A stretch of DNA of 64,000 nucleotides from Mesobacillus subterraneus (GTDB taxonomy: Bacteria > Bacillota > Bacilli > Bacillales > Cytobacillaceae): positions 4,722,508-4,786,507 of the forward strand of contig NZ_CP129019.1 in assembly GCF_020524355.2 (NCBI RefSeq), in the 5' to 3' direction. This document shows, piece after piece, positions 9,487-17,471 of the stretch. The notes under the pieces are model-generated. The model had not been told where the DNA came from. It saw only the letters and a list, made by a program, of their open reading frames with translations, and ran no database searches. A program made the translations under genes and the position numbers. Numbering within the stretch: position 1 is the first letter of the stretch; each line of letters opens with the position of its first letter.

Positions 9487-10248
9487 TCACTCACACTCCA
9501 CAAGCTCAACGCCCTTGTCTCTCAGGAAATCGTGCCATTCCCTTGGCAGATTTTCGTCTACGATGACAGCGTTGATGTCCTCAAAGCCGCAAATAGTAGT
9601 GAAAGAAGTTTTATCAAATTTTGTGTAATCGGCAATTAGGAAGACTTTATTTGCGTGATCAGCTGCAATCTTTCTAATGACTGCCTGCTGTTCATTGGAG
9701 TCTGTGATTCCGTGCGCCCGGCTGACAGAGCGGCAAGAGATGAAGGCGGTGTCGAAAAAGTAATGTTCCATATTAGTTTCGGCATTCCGGCCTAGATTCG
9801 ATAAAGAGGAACCCGCCAAAGTACCTCCGATGACCACTAATTTAACATTTGGGTTGCCCATCAGTGTGGTCACAACTTTGATCGAGTTCGTAACTACGGT
9901 TAATTTTTGGTCGGATATCAGCCCGGCAATGACAAGTGATGTAGTCGAAGCGTCAAGGAATATGGAATCACCGCTTTTTATATAGGAAAGTGCTTTGGCA
10001 GCGATCTTCTTCTTCCCTTCAACGTGGATGAATTCACGCAGGTTCACGTCGACGTCGTTTTGCACTCCTTCAGAAATATAAGCTCCGCCATAGGTACGGG
10101 TTAGAAGCCCTTCATCCTCCAGTTGCTTCAAATCACGCCGGATCGTTTCTTCCGTTACTTTAAACATTTTCGTCAGCTCAGAAACGGTCACGCTTTTCTT
10201 TTCAATGATCAATTCTTTTATTTTACTCTTGCGGGTTACGTGTAACAT
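9487..10248 (-). CDS. DeoR/GlpR family transcriptional regulator
   Basis: The 253-residue protein has an N-terminal winged helix (VTVSELTKMFKVTEETIRRDLKQLE, followed by LLTRTYGGAY, the DeoR signature) and a C-terminal sugar-phosphate isomerase-like effector domain (FLDASTTSLVIAGL, KVFLIADYTKFDK). DeoR-family proteins usually repress sugar-catabolic operons and respond to a sugar phosphate. It sits between the importer-kinase-isomerase operon and the divergently transcribed aldolase-microcompartment operon, so it probably controls both, with a ribulose-1-phosphate or DHAP-type ligand as the natural candidate. AAGGAGA precedes the ATG, and an extended -10 (TGGTATAAT on the minus strand, 10281-10289) lies about 35 bp upstream. 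Confidence 0.9.
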   Translation of the reverse strand: MLHVTRKSKIKELIIEKKSVTVSELTKMFKVTEETIRRDLKQLEDEGLLTRTYGGAYISEGVQNDVDVNLREFIHVEGKKKIAAKALSYIKSGDSIFLDASTTSLVIAGLISDQKLTVVTNSIKVVTTLMGNPNVKLVVIGGTLAGSSLSNLGRNAETNMEHYFFDTAFISCRSVSRAHGITDSNEQQAVIRKIAADHANKVFLIADYTKFDKTSFTTICGFEDINAVIVDENLPREWHDFLRDKGVELVECE

Positions 10249-10615
10249 TGTATTCTCCTTAATGCCATTAGTTATTTTGTATTATACCACTTTTGTTTGG
10301 GTTTATATAGAGAAGAAGAACACTGTGATGGTTATTATTTTAATCAACTACTTAAAAGGTTTATATGGCATTTTAATAGGTTGGGAGGAGGAAGTACAGG
10401 CTAGATGGCGCTCTTTTTAACTGTAATAATCTGAATTCGTTATGGTCTGTTGTTTGTTTATGTGGTTTTTGTGGGGTAAATCACAACAAAACAGAAATAA
10501 ACATTGACAAAACTAAGGTAAAGTAAGAATATTAAAGTAAGAAGATTGGGGTTTTTAAAGATTTTTATTGTTTCACAGAACCCTTTTGTAAGTGAATAGT
10601 TAGGAGATGTAATAG
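10249..10615. promoter_or_regulatory. Divergent promoter region between deoR-type gene and aldolase/BMC operon
   Basis: Minus strand: extended -10 TGGTATAAT at plus coordinates 10281-10289. Plus strand: TTGACA at 10504-10509 with an AT-rich -10 candidate near 10527-10533, about 80 bp before the aldolase start. The AC-rich stretch CACAACAAAACAGAAATAAAC near 10482-10502 and GTTGTTTGTTTATG near 10450 are loosely inverted and could hold DeoR operators, but no clear operator was identified. Confidence 0.5.
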
Positions 10616-11419
10616 ATGGTTACGAACAACAAGTATCTGTCTGATTTCGAGGCAAAAAAACTGATTTGTGAGATTGGCAGACGAGTATACAACAAGAATT
10701 TTGTCGCAGCCAATGATGGCAATATTTCTGTAAAAGTAGGTCCTAATACGATTTGGACGACACCTACTGGAGTGAGCAAGGGCTTCATGACGCCGGACAT
10801 GATGGTGAAAATGGACTTATCAGGAAAAGTGATTTCCGGCAAGTTAAAGCCTTCATCAGAAGTGAAGATGCACTTGCGTGTCTATCATGAAAATCCCGAT
10901 GTGAATGCAGTGGTCCATGCTCATCCTCCTGTAGCAACTTCATACGCGATTGCGGGCATCAGCCTGGATCAGCCAGTTTCCCCAGAAGCGGTCGTCATTT
11001 TAGGAACTGTACCAGTGGCACCGTATGCTACGCCTGGGACACAGGAAGTTCCAGATTCCATCGCTCCATATTGTAAGGATTACAATGCAGTGCTCCTTGC
11101 CAACCACGGTGCGCTTACGTGGGGAAGCGACCTGATGCAAGCCTATTACCGCATGGAATCACTTGAACACTATGCGCTCATGCTCATGTACTCCAACAAT
11201 ATTATCAACAAGACCAATGAGCTAAACTGTGCACAGATATCCGATTTGATCGACATCCGTGAAAAGATGGGCATCAAAACGGGTGGAATTCCTACCTGTG
11301 AGCAAGGCGGAAAAGTGAGGACAGCTGAAAAAGCAGAGTCCGTACAAAGCAATGACCAACTGATTGAATCAATCGTCAGGAAGGTTACAGAAGATGTATT
11401 GAAAAAATATCTTAAGTAA
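10616..11419 (+). CDS. Class II aldolase with C-terminal microcompartment-targeting helix (fuculose-phosphate aldolase family)
   Basis: The 267-residue protein is a zinc-dependent class II aldolase of the FucA/AraD fold. Glu82, His101 and His103 (HAHPP) and His164 (ANHGAL) have exactly the FucA spacing (E73, H92, H94, H155). It would cleave a ketose-1-phosphate to DHAP plus an aldehyde. With the kinase and isomerase upstream, 5-deoxyribulose-1-phosphate giving acetaldehyde, or methylthioribulose-1-phosphate giving methylthioacetaldehyde, is the expected reaction. After a hydrophilic linker, the last 20 residues (QLIESIVRKVTEDVLKKYLK) form an amphipathic helix typical of encapsulation peptides. 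Such a tail is not part of ordinary FucA. First gene of the BMC operon; RBS AGGAGATG. Confidence 0.9.
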   Translation: MVTNNKYLSDFEAKKLICEIGRRVYNKNFVAANDGNISVKVGPNTIWTTPTGVSKGFMTPDMMVKMDLSGKVISGKLKPSSEVKMHLRVYHENPDVNAVVHAHPPVATSYAIAGISLDQPVSPEAVVILGTVPVAPYATPGTQEVPDSIAPYCKDYNAVLLANHGALTWGSDLMQAYYRMESLEHYALMLMYSNNIINKTNELNCAQISDLIDIREKMGIKTGGIPTCEQGGKVRTAEKAESVQSNDQLIESIVRKVTEDVLKKYLK

Positions 11420-11431
11420 GGGGGAAGCACT

Positions 11432-12982
11432 TTGAGCACCCAGATTTCTGAACAGGATATCCAAAAAATCGTTCAATCTGTATTGCAAAATGTTGAAGCT
11501 GTGATGAAAGAGATCCCGCCATCTGCTAACGCTCCTCTGAAGATGAAGCAGGCTGTCCATCCTGAGCAGCAGATAGCAGCTGCAGCAAGGCAAGAGACAT
11601 CTACGATACAACCGCAAGGGGACCTTGGAGTGTTCGCTTCGATGGAGGACGCAGTCGAGGCAGGCCACAAGGCGCAGCTTGAATATATGAGACAATTCCA
11701 GCTGAAGGACCGGGAAAGAATTGTCTCTTCCATGCGGCAGGCGGTTTTAGTGGAAAAAGAAAATCTCGCCAATATGGTCTATGAGGAAACAAAACTTGGC
11801 AATGTCGTCGATAAAATTGCCAAGCATGAATTAACAGCTTTACATACACCGGGTACTGAAATCCTGAAAACGGAGGCATTCTCAGGTGATGATGGTTTAA
11901 CAATCGTCGAGGAGGCGCCATTCGGACTGATTGGGGCAGTGACGCCGGTGACAAATCCGACTGAAACCATCCTTAATAACTCAATTGGAATGCTCGCTGC
12001 CGGGAATGCAGTCGTGTTCAATGTCCATCCTTCTTCTAAAAACTCTTGTGCTTATATGGTCCGGTTGTTAAATAAGGCAATCAAGGCTGCAGGAGGACCT
12101 GAAAACCTGATTACAATGGTTGGCAATCCTACATTGGATACGATGCAGGTCTTAATTGAAAGCCCGAAGGTTCGGATGTTAGTTGGAACAGGTGGTCCCG
12201 GTCTCGTAAAAACACTCCTTAAATCAGGTAAAAAGGCGGTTGGAGCTGGAGCAGGCAACCCGCCGGTAATCGTGGATGATACCGCTGATTTGGAACATGC
12301 TGCAAAATCGATTATCGATGGAGCATCATTTGATAACAACATCCTGTGCATCGCCGAAAAAGAAGTGTTTGTCCTTGACTCAGCTGCTGATGACTTAGTT
12401 TTTCATATGCTGAACAACGGAGCATACATGCTCGATCAATATCAGCTGGAGAAAGTAATGAGCTTTGCGCTTGAGGAAAACGAAAAGCAAGTGGCCCAGG
12501 GATGTTCGCTTGACTCAAAGCGAGAGTACCATGTGGCGAAAAAATGGGTCGGCCAGCCGGCATCAGCTTTTCTAAAAGAATTGGGAGTTGTAACTAACGG
12601 TGAGGTCAGATTGCTTATATGTGATGTTGAGTTTGATCATCCATTTGTCCAGCTGGAGCAAATGATGCCAGTCCTTCCACTAGTGCGGACTAAGTCATTG
12701 GATGAGGCAATTGATTTTGCAGTGAAGGCGGAGCATGGAAATCGCCATACGGCTATTATGCACTCCAAGAATGTTGATCATCTAACGCGATTTGCAAGAG
12801 CAGTCGAGACGACCATTTTTGTAAAAAATGCTTCATCTCTAGCTGGAGTTGGGTTTGGGGGCGAAGGCTTTACAACGATGACGATCGCCGGGCCTACGGG
12901 TGAAGGGATCACTTCGGCGAAAACTTTTACAAGACAAAGGCGCTGTGTGTTAGCTGAGGGTGGATTTCGAATCATAGGGTAG
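11432..12982 (+). CDS. CoA-acylating aldehyde dehydrogenase (PduP/EutE-like), microcompartment type
   Basis: This 516-residue enzyme oxidises an aldehyde to acyl-CoA with NAD+. It carries the N-terminal amphipathic helix SEQDIQKIVQSVLQNVEAV, an encapsulation peptide, then a linker and the dehydrogenase domain with PFGLIGAVTPVTNPTET, GTGGPGLVKTLL and catalytic Cys306 in NNILCIAEKEV. This is the layout of PduP and EutE from other microcompartments. It would remove the aldehyde released by the aldolase encoded just upstream. The start is TTG at 11432 with GGGGGAA before it. The spacing to neighbours is 12 and 10 bp. Confidence 0.92.
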   Translation: MSTQISEQDIQKIVQSVLQNVEAVMKEIPPSANAPLKMKQAVHPEQQIAAAARQETSTIQPQGDLGVFASMEDAVEAGHKAQLEYMRQFQLKDRERIVSSMRQAVLVEKENLANMVYEETKLGNVVDKIAKHELTALHTPGTEILKTEAFSGDDGLTIVEEAPFGLIGAVTPVTNPTETILNNSIGMLAAGNAVVFNVHPSSKNSCAYMVRLLNKAIKAAGGPENLITMVGNPTLDTMQVLIESPKVRMLVGTGGPGLVKTLLKSGKKAVGAGAGNPPVIVDDTADLEHAAKSIIDGASFDNNILCIAEKEVFVLDSAADDLVFHMLNNGAYMLDQYQLEKVMSFALEENEKQVAQGCSLDSKREYHVAKKWVGQPASAFLKELGVVTNGEVRLLICDVEFDHPFVQLEQMMPVLPLVRTKSLDEAIDFAVKAEHGNRHTAIMHSKNVDHLTRFARAVETTIFVKNASSLAGVGFGGEGFTTMTIAGPTGEGITSAKTFTRQRRCVLAEGGFRIIG

Positions 12983-12992
12983 GTGATGGAAG

Positions 12993-13316
12993 ATGGGGAA
13001 TGCAATTGGGTTATTGGAAGTGCAAGGATACAGTGTCGCCCTGGCAGCAATGAACCAGGCCTGCAAGGCGGCGAACATAAAGATCGAAGGAATGGACTGC
13101 AATAATCCTGCCGCTGGCGATCATGCACCAATACCGGTCGTAATCCAGGTGAAATTCACCGGATCGGTCTCGGATGTTAAAGTTGCTCTGGAAGCTGCAG
13201 AACATGAAGCCGCAAAGTATATAGATGAAGCAGATATTTCTGCTCATATGATCTCTTCTGCATCGAAAGGAATCGAGAAACTTCTTCCGCTGGGAAAGGT
13301 CAAAATTAAGTCTTAA
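12993..13316 (+). CDS. BMC-domain shell protein (BMC-H type, extended pore loop)
   Basis: This 107-residue single BMC-domain protein begins AIGLLEVQGYSVALAAMNQACKAANI. Between strands, where standard hexamers have a short pore loop, it has NNPAAGDHAPIPVV, a longer and proline-rich insert, so its central pore would differ from that of its neighbours. It would form one facet tile of the shell. RBS AGGTGATGG precedes the ATG. Confidence 0.85.
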   Translation: MGNAIGLLEVQGYSVALAAMNQACKAANIKIEGMDCNNPAAGDHAPIPVVIQVKFTGSVSDVKVALEAAEHEAAKYIDEADISAHMISSASKGIEKLLPLGKVKIKS

Positions 13317-13338
13317 GTCATGGCAAGAGGTGAGACAG

Positions 13339-13626
13339 GTGAAGCATTCACTGGGAATCATTGAAGTCGTCGGAAATGTAAACGCTTTAACCTGCGCTGA
13401 CAGAATGATCAAATCCGCATACATCGAGATTGAAAGCATGAAAAGGATTGGGACCGGAATGGTCTCCATCATCATCCGCGGGGATTTAGCATCTGTCCAG
13501 CATGCAATTGAAGTGGGCCAGGAGGCTGCGGTGGAACACGGGGAACTGATAGCGGCCAGGGTAATCCCAAGACCATATGAAGGTTTGGAAAAGCTGACGG
13601 ATACAGCAGAAGGCGGTGAACAATGA
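13339..13626 (+). CDS. BMC-H shell protein
   Basis: A 95-residue BMC-domain protein starting KHSLGIIEVVGNVNALTCADRMIKSA. The pore loop reads RIGTGMVSIII, close to the common GSG pore. The start chosen is GTG 13339, which has AAGAGG eight bases upstream; GTG 13330 is an alternative. The C-terminal VIPRPYEGLEKL is the usual BMC-H ending. Its stop overlaps the next start by four bases. Confidence 0.88.
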   Translation: MKHSLGIIEVVGNVNALTCADRMIKSAYIEIESMKRIGTGMVSIIIRGDLASVQHAIEVGQEAAVEHGELIAARVIPRPYEGLEKLTDTAEGGEQ

Positions 13627-14081
13627 ACCGATATGAAGCAATAGGTGTCATAGAAACACAATATTTTACCATCGCATCAGAAATATTAGATGCTGTCTGC
13701 AAAGGTGCAAACGTTGAATTTCTGACTTCAGAGAATTACCTGGGTGGCAGACTGGTCAGTTTGATTATCGGAGGCAGTGTATCCGATATAAAAGCTGCAA
13801 TTGAGATCGCCGAACAGGTCTGTGAAGGGAAACCGGGAAACCCGCTTAAAATGGCACTTGCCATCATGAATCCGCATGAAGAAATTATGAAATTCATTGT
13901 TCCAACCCAATTGGCTGCAGATGCGGAGGAGCTGGTCACTAAAGTGGAAAAAAGCAAGGATATGCTTGGTGAGGTTTATGAAGCAATGAAAGATAGTGAC
14001 ATGGATGACATTGACGTTGAGGAAATCATTGATGAAGTAGAAAGTCGAAAAGAATTTAATGAATCTGAGGAGGAAAAATGA
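13623..14081 (+). CDS. BMC-domain shell protein with acidic C-terminal extension
   Basis: The 152-residue protein has one BMC domain ([30 protein letters not shown]) with pore sequence [11 protein letters not shown], then about 50 extra residues rich in Glu and Asp ([16 protein letters not shown]). The arginine in the pore and the acidic tail set it apart from the four other shell tiles. The tail may face the lumen or the cytosol and bind another component; this is inference. It overlaps both neighbours by ATGA-type junctions, which indicates translational coupling. Confidence 0.85.
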   Translation: MNRYEAIGVIETQYFTIASEILDAVCKGANVEFLTSENYLGGRLVSLIIGGSVSDIKAAIEIAEQVCEGKPGNPLKMALAIMNPHEEIMKFIVPTQLAADAEELVTKVEKSKDMLGEVYEAMKDSDMDDIDVEEIIDEVESRKEFNESEEEK

Positions 14082-14353
14082 TGAATGAATCTATCGGTTT
14101 AATCGAAACAAGAGGTCTTACAGCAGCAATTGAAGCAGCAGATGCCATGTTGAAAGCAGCCAACGTTGAGATTGTCGGCAGCGAAAAAATCGGATCAGGA
14201 CTAGTATCTGTTATCGTCAAAGGTGATGTAGGAGCAGTCAAGGCAGCAACAGAAGTCGGAGCAGAAGCAGCACAGCGAGTCGGCGAACTAGTCGCAGTCC
14301 ATGTCATCCCAAGACCGCACGGTGATATTACGAAGCTATTGCCAAATTTATAA
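14078..14353 (+). CDS. BMC-H shell protein, copy 1 of a near-identical pair
   Basis: This 91-residue canonical BMC-H protein ([21 protein letters not shown], pore [11 protein letters not shown], end [13 protein letters not shown]) is PduA/EutM-like. GAGGAGG lies just upstream and the start overlaps the previous stop. Its protein differs from the copy at 15071-15346 at only about ten positions, but the DNA of the two differs at many synonymous sites, so the duplication is old and the protein is under strong constraint. The pair is separated by a 572-bp repeat array. Confidence 0.9.
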   Translation: MMNESIGLIETRGLTAAIEAADAMLKAANVEIVGSEKIGSGLVSVIVKGDVGAVKAATEVGAEAAQRVGELVAVHVIPRPHGDITKLLPNL

Positions 14354-14390
14354 GGTAGTAAAATTTTCAGGGCAACTAGTCAATCACTTA

Positions 14391-14971
14391 AAGTTCGGAC
14401 AACATTGGCAGAAAAGAGCGCAAACCTGTCCGAAGTAAGCGCAAGTTCGGACAATTTTGGCAGTGAAGAGCCCAAACCTGTCCGAAGTGGGATCAAGTTC
14501 GGACAACTTTAGTGGAAAAGTTCCTAAACTTGTCCGAAGTAAGTCCAAGTTCGGACAACTTTGGTGGAAAAGAGCCCGAACCTGTCCGAAGTAAGCGCAA
14601 GTTCGGACAATTTTGGTGGAAAAGAGCCCGAACCTGTCCGAAGTAAGCGCAAGTTCGGACAACTTTGACGGAAAAGAGCCCGAACTTGTCCGAAGTAGGT
14701 TCAAGTTCGGACAGTTTTGGTGGAAAAGATCCTAAACTTGTCCGAAGTAGGTTCAAGTTCGGACAGTTTTGGTGGAAAAGATCCTAAACTTGTCCGAAGT
14801 AAGTCCAAGTTCGGACAACTTTGACAGAAAAGAGAGCCAACTTGTCCGAAGTAGGTTCAAGTTCGGACAGTTTTGGTGGAAAAGATCCTAAACTTGTCCG
14901 AAGTAAGCCCAAGTTCGGACAACTTGGCTAAAAATGAGCCCAAACCTGTCCGAAGTAAGCGCAAGTTCGGA
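14391..14971. repeat. Tandem array of eleven 52-bp palindromic units inside the BMC operon
   Basis: Units start every 52 bp from 14391 (AAGTTCGGACA...) and the twelfth is cut short at 14971. Each unit holds TTCGGACA and its reverse complement TGTCCGAA about 22 bases apart, so each transcript copy can fold into a hairpin, and neighbouring arms (TGTCCGAAGTnnnnnCAAGTTCGGACA) can also pair. Copies differ at the loop and linker bases. Frames through it are open only because the repeat lacks stops. The array sits between the two near-identical shell genes. Confidence 0.92.
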
Positions 14972-15070
14972 TGCGATGAAAGAATCATGCAGCGAATTGT
15001 GCAGAACCAACCAATATCAGTATTTTCTATAACCGAGGAAGTAAAAAACCAATTACAGGAGGAACTTTAC

Positions 15071-15346
15071 ATGAACGGATCATTAGGAATCATTGAAACA
15101 AGAGGTCTTACAGCGGCAATTGAAGCAGCGGACGCTATGCTGAAAGCAGCAAATGTTGAAATCGTTGGCAGTGAAAAAATCGGATCTGGACTAGTATCTG
15201 TGATCGTGACTGGTGAAGTAGGAGCTGTAAAAGCGGCGACTGAAGTTGGTGCGGAAGCGGCTCAAAGAGTTGGAGAGCTGGTCGCAGTACATGTCATCCC
15301 AAGACCTCATGGAGATGTAGCAAAATTATTGACTGGAATTAAGTAA
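15071..15346 (+). CDS. BMC-H shell protein, copy 2 of a near-identical pair
   Basis: A 91-residue PduA/EutM-like hexamer subunit ([20 protein letters not shown], pore [11 protein letters not shown]). The ATG at 15071 follows AGGAGG at 15056-15062. A much longer reading frame begins inside the 52-bp array at 14873 but has no BMC homology before 15071, so it is rejected as the start. The stop TAA overlaps the pduL start by one base. Having two almost equal hexamer genes flanking the array suggests dosage tuning of the main tile. Confidence 0.9.
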   Translation: MNGSLGIIETRGLTAAIEAADAMLKAANVEIVGSEKIGSGLVSVIVTGEVGAVKAATEVGAEAAQRVGELVAVHVIPRPHGDVAKLLTGIK

Positions 15347-16011
15347 TGATGAACATCAATCATCAAGAATTATTATCTGAGATTACGAAATCGGTGGTTG
15401 AGGAACTAAAGAAGCATAATCTTTTGGACGAACCAACTCGAAAAGAATATGTCCCTGTCAGTGTATCAGCCAGGCACGTCCACCTTCAGCAGGGGCATGT
15501 CAACCAGCTGTTTGGCGAAGGTTACACCTTGACGAAGCTGAAAGAAATCTCCCAGCCGGGACAATTCGCCTGCAATGAGCAAGTGACAATCGAAGGTCCG
15601 AAAGGCAAGATTGAGAAGGTTCGGATTCTTGGACCGCTAAGGAGTCAAACTCAGGTGGAAATCGCGAGGACCGATGCCCGGAAGCTCGTCCTCAATCCTC
15701 CTGTCCGCAACTCTGGCAATCTAGCAGGATCTTCACCAATCACACTCATCGGTCCAAAAGGGCAAGTGGTTTTACAGGAAGGCTGTATCATTGCAGACCG
15801 CCATATTCATATGACACCGGCTGACGCTGCTCAGTTCGGCGTCCGGGACAAACAAAAGGTGTCAGTCCTGGTAGACGGAGAGAAGGCGGGCATCATGGGT
15901 CAAGTGACAATCAGAATCAGAGAAAACTATGCATTGGATATGCACATCGACACAGATGATGCGAATGCGTTTGGACTGGCAGGAAACGAGCTGCTAAAAA
16001 TTATTCCCTAA
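15346..16011 (+). CDS. pduL: Phosphate propanoyltransferase PduL with N-terminal encapsulation peptide
   Basis: The 221-residue protein is the microcompartment-type phosphotransacylase that converts acyl-CoA and phosphate to acyl-phosphate and CoA. Two zinc-binding halves are visible: VSARHVHL (His44, His46) and IIADRHIHMTP (His153, His155), with MHIDTDDANA near the end. Its first 25 residues (QELLSEITKSVVEELKKHNL) form an amphipathic helix of the encapsulation type. In the compartment it would recycle CoA for the aldehyde dehydrogenase and give an acyl-phosphate for ATP formation. It overlaps the shell gene upstream. Confidence 0.93.
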   Translation: MMNINHQELLSEITKSVVEELKKHNLLDEPTRKEYVPVSVSARHVHLQQGHVNQLFGEGYTLTKLKEISQPGQFACNEQVTIEGPKGKIEKVRILGPLRSQTQVEIARTDARKLVLNPPVRNSGNLAGSSPITLIGPKGQVVLQEGCIIADRHIHMTPADAAQFGVRDKQKVSVLVDGEKAGIMGQVTIRIRENYALDMHIDTDDANAFGLAGNELLKIIP

Positions 16012-16026
16012 AAGGGGGCGTGAAAC

Positions 16027-16287
16027 ATGATCATGGGCCGTGTAATCAGCAATGTCGTATCAACAAGGAAATATAATGAATTGCAAGGGTTCAAGCTCCT
16101 TGTCATCCAGCCTTATTTCGGGGACGTCGAGGATAGCTTCGTGGCGGCGGATGAAATTGGCGCTGGTATTGGCGAGCTAGTCCTTGTTTCCCGGGGCAGT
16201 GCGGTGGAGAACGGCCTGAGCAGGAAGGCACCGATCGATGCTGCAGTGGTAGGCATTATCGATCATGAACCATTAAAAAAAGAGTAA
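16027..16287 (+). CDS. eutN: EutN/CcmL-type pentameric vertex protein (BMC-P)
   Basis: An 86-residue protein with the BMC-P fold: MGRVISNVVSTRKYNELQGFKLLVIQP at the start, then AADEIGAGIGELVLVSRGSAVE and DAAVVGIID. Pentamers of this family cap the corners of microcompartments. It is the only BMC-P in the locus. AAGGGGGCG precedes the ATG; an in-frame ATG two codons later is possible. Confidence 0.92.
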   Translation: MIMGRVISNVVSTRKYNELQGFKLLVIQPYFGDVEDSFVAADEIGAGIGELVLVSRGSAVENGLSRKAPIDAAVVGIIDHEPLKKE

Positions 16288-16310
16288 GATGACAGGTGGT
16301 GGAATCTCAA

Positions 16311-17471
16311 ATGTTTTCGATTTTAAAAGTTCTCGCAGTCGGCGACCCTGCAGTCTATGCGTATTCAGATCCGCGTTATTTGATCATTGACACCTATAAT
16401 AAAGCGAAGGATATGCATGTCCTTTTTAAGATCGTCCCGTGGGTGGACTATTATGGCATGATGGTGGAAGCGCTGGAAGGAAAGAGTGATTTTGATATAG
16501 TGATGGTGGCCGGTCATCTTTGGTTGAAGGATTTTATAAAGAAGGGCTATATTGCTGAAGTAAACTATCCAAAACACCAATCCTACAATGAAGTCGACAT
16601 AATGGAAGAAATCCGTAACGAAGTAACATTTGAAGGAAAGCCATACCTGTACCCATCTTTTTGCGATGGTCATATTCTTTTATATCGTAAATCTTCAGCT
16701 GAAAAAGCTTTTGGCGGAAAGCTTCCCGATGTACTGGATACAGATACAATCATTTCGCTAGCTAAGAAATTGCACGGTGAGGATGGAATGGCTGGTATCA
16801 GCCTGAAGGCACACGAAAGTGAAATCTTCCTTGATTTCCTTCCTTTTTTACGAAATGAAGGGATTGATGCATTCGACGGGGAAACATCCCTTCCTGCTTT
16901 TAATCAAGAAAAAGGAGTGCAGGCACTCGAAAAGTATCTTTCCCTCAGAAAATTTGCTCCTAAAAATTCACATACATATGGCAATGACGAGGTAAGGAAA
17001 GCATTCCAGGAAAAGCGTTCAGCACTTGCGATTACATGGGGCGGCCAGCTGGGATTTGTCATGGATGACCGCTGCCTCGACAAAGAGGATGTAGGTTTCG
17101 CGATCATCCCTACTGCCTGGAATGTAACCTGGGGATTTGCTGTCAACAAGAATTCGTCCAATAAAGAGCTTGCTGATGAATTCCTTGGGTATCTAACTTC
17201 TGCCCCGATTGATCGGGTGGTCGGCAGCTACTCTGGTGCTCCTGTCAGGAAAATCTCCTATGAGACAGGGGATCATGAATGGTACCCAATTTTACAGAAA
17301 TCCATTAGCAGTTACGCAAAACCATTGCCAAAAATGGATGATGCCGGGGACAGGATGGCACCTTTATATACTCATATCTATCAAGCTTTTATTGGAAAAG
17401 AAAGTCCTGCCGATGCTCTTAAGGCAGCGGAGGATGAGATCTTAAAATTAATGTCCGGGAGAAATTCATAA
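16311..17471 (+). CDS. Solute-binding-protein-like protein without signal peptide
   Basis: About 386 residues with the fold of family 1 extracellular solute-binding proteins (DIVMVAGHLWLKDFIKKGYIAEV, EGKPYLYPSFCDGHILLYRK, AITWGGQLGFVMDD, GFAVNKNSSNKELADEFLGYL). No signal peptide or lipobox is present with any start: ATG 16311 (AGGTGGTGG upstream) gives MFSILKVLAVGDPAVYAY, which goes straight into the first strand of the fold, and GTG 16296 adds only five residues. The protein should therefore stay in the cytosol. It lies between the vertex-protein gene and the flavoprotein gene, overlapping the latter by one base. No permease or ATPase of its class is nearby. Its role is unknown; a cytosolic ligand-binding or scaffold role is conceivable. 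Confidence 0.8.
   Translation: MFSILKVLAVGDPAVYAYSDPRYLIIDTYNKAKDMHVLFKIVPWVDYYGMMVEALEGKSDFDIVMVAGHLWLKDFIKKGYIAEVNYPKHQSYNEVDIMEEIRNEVTFEGKPYLYPSFCDGHILLYRKSSAEKAFGGKLPDVLDTDTIISLAKKLHGEDGMAGISLKAHESEIFLDFLPFLRNEGIDAFDGETSLPAFNQEKGVQALEKYLSLRKFAPKNSHTYGNDEVRKAFQEKRSALAITWGGQLGFVMDDRCLDKEDVGFAIIPTAWNVTWGFAVNKNSSNKELADEFLGYLTSAPIDRVVGSYSGAPVRKISYETGDHEWYPILQKSISSYAKPLPKMDDAGDRMAPLYTHIYQAFIGKESPADALKAAEDEILKLMSGRNS

Noticed and set aside
14391..14971. CRISPR array
   Set aside because: Repeats are directly joined 52-bp units without unique spacers of constant length, and no cas gene is present. The same holds for the 53-bp array at 55568-56044.
14873..15070. A 66-residue N-terminal extension of the second shell gene
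   Set aside because: The extension is a read-through of the 52-bp array, has no BMC similarity, and a good AGGAGG site sits before ATG 15071.
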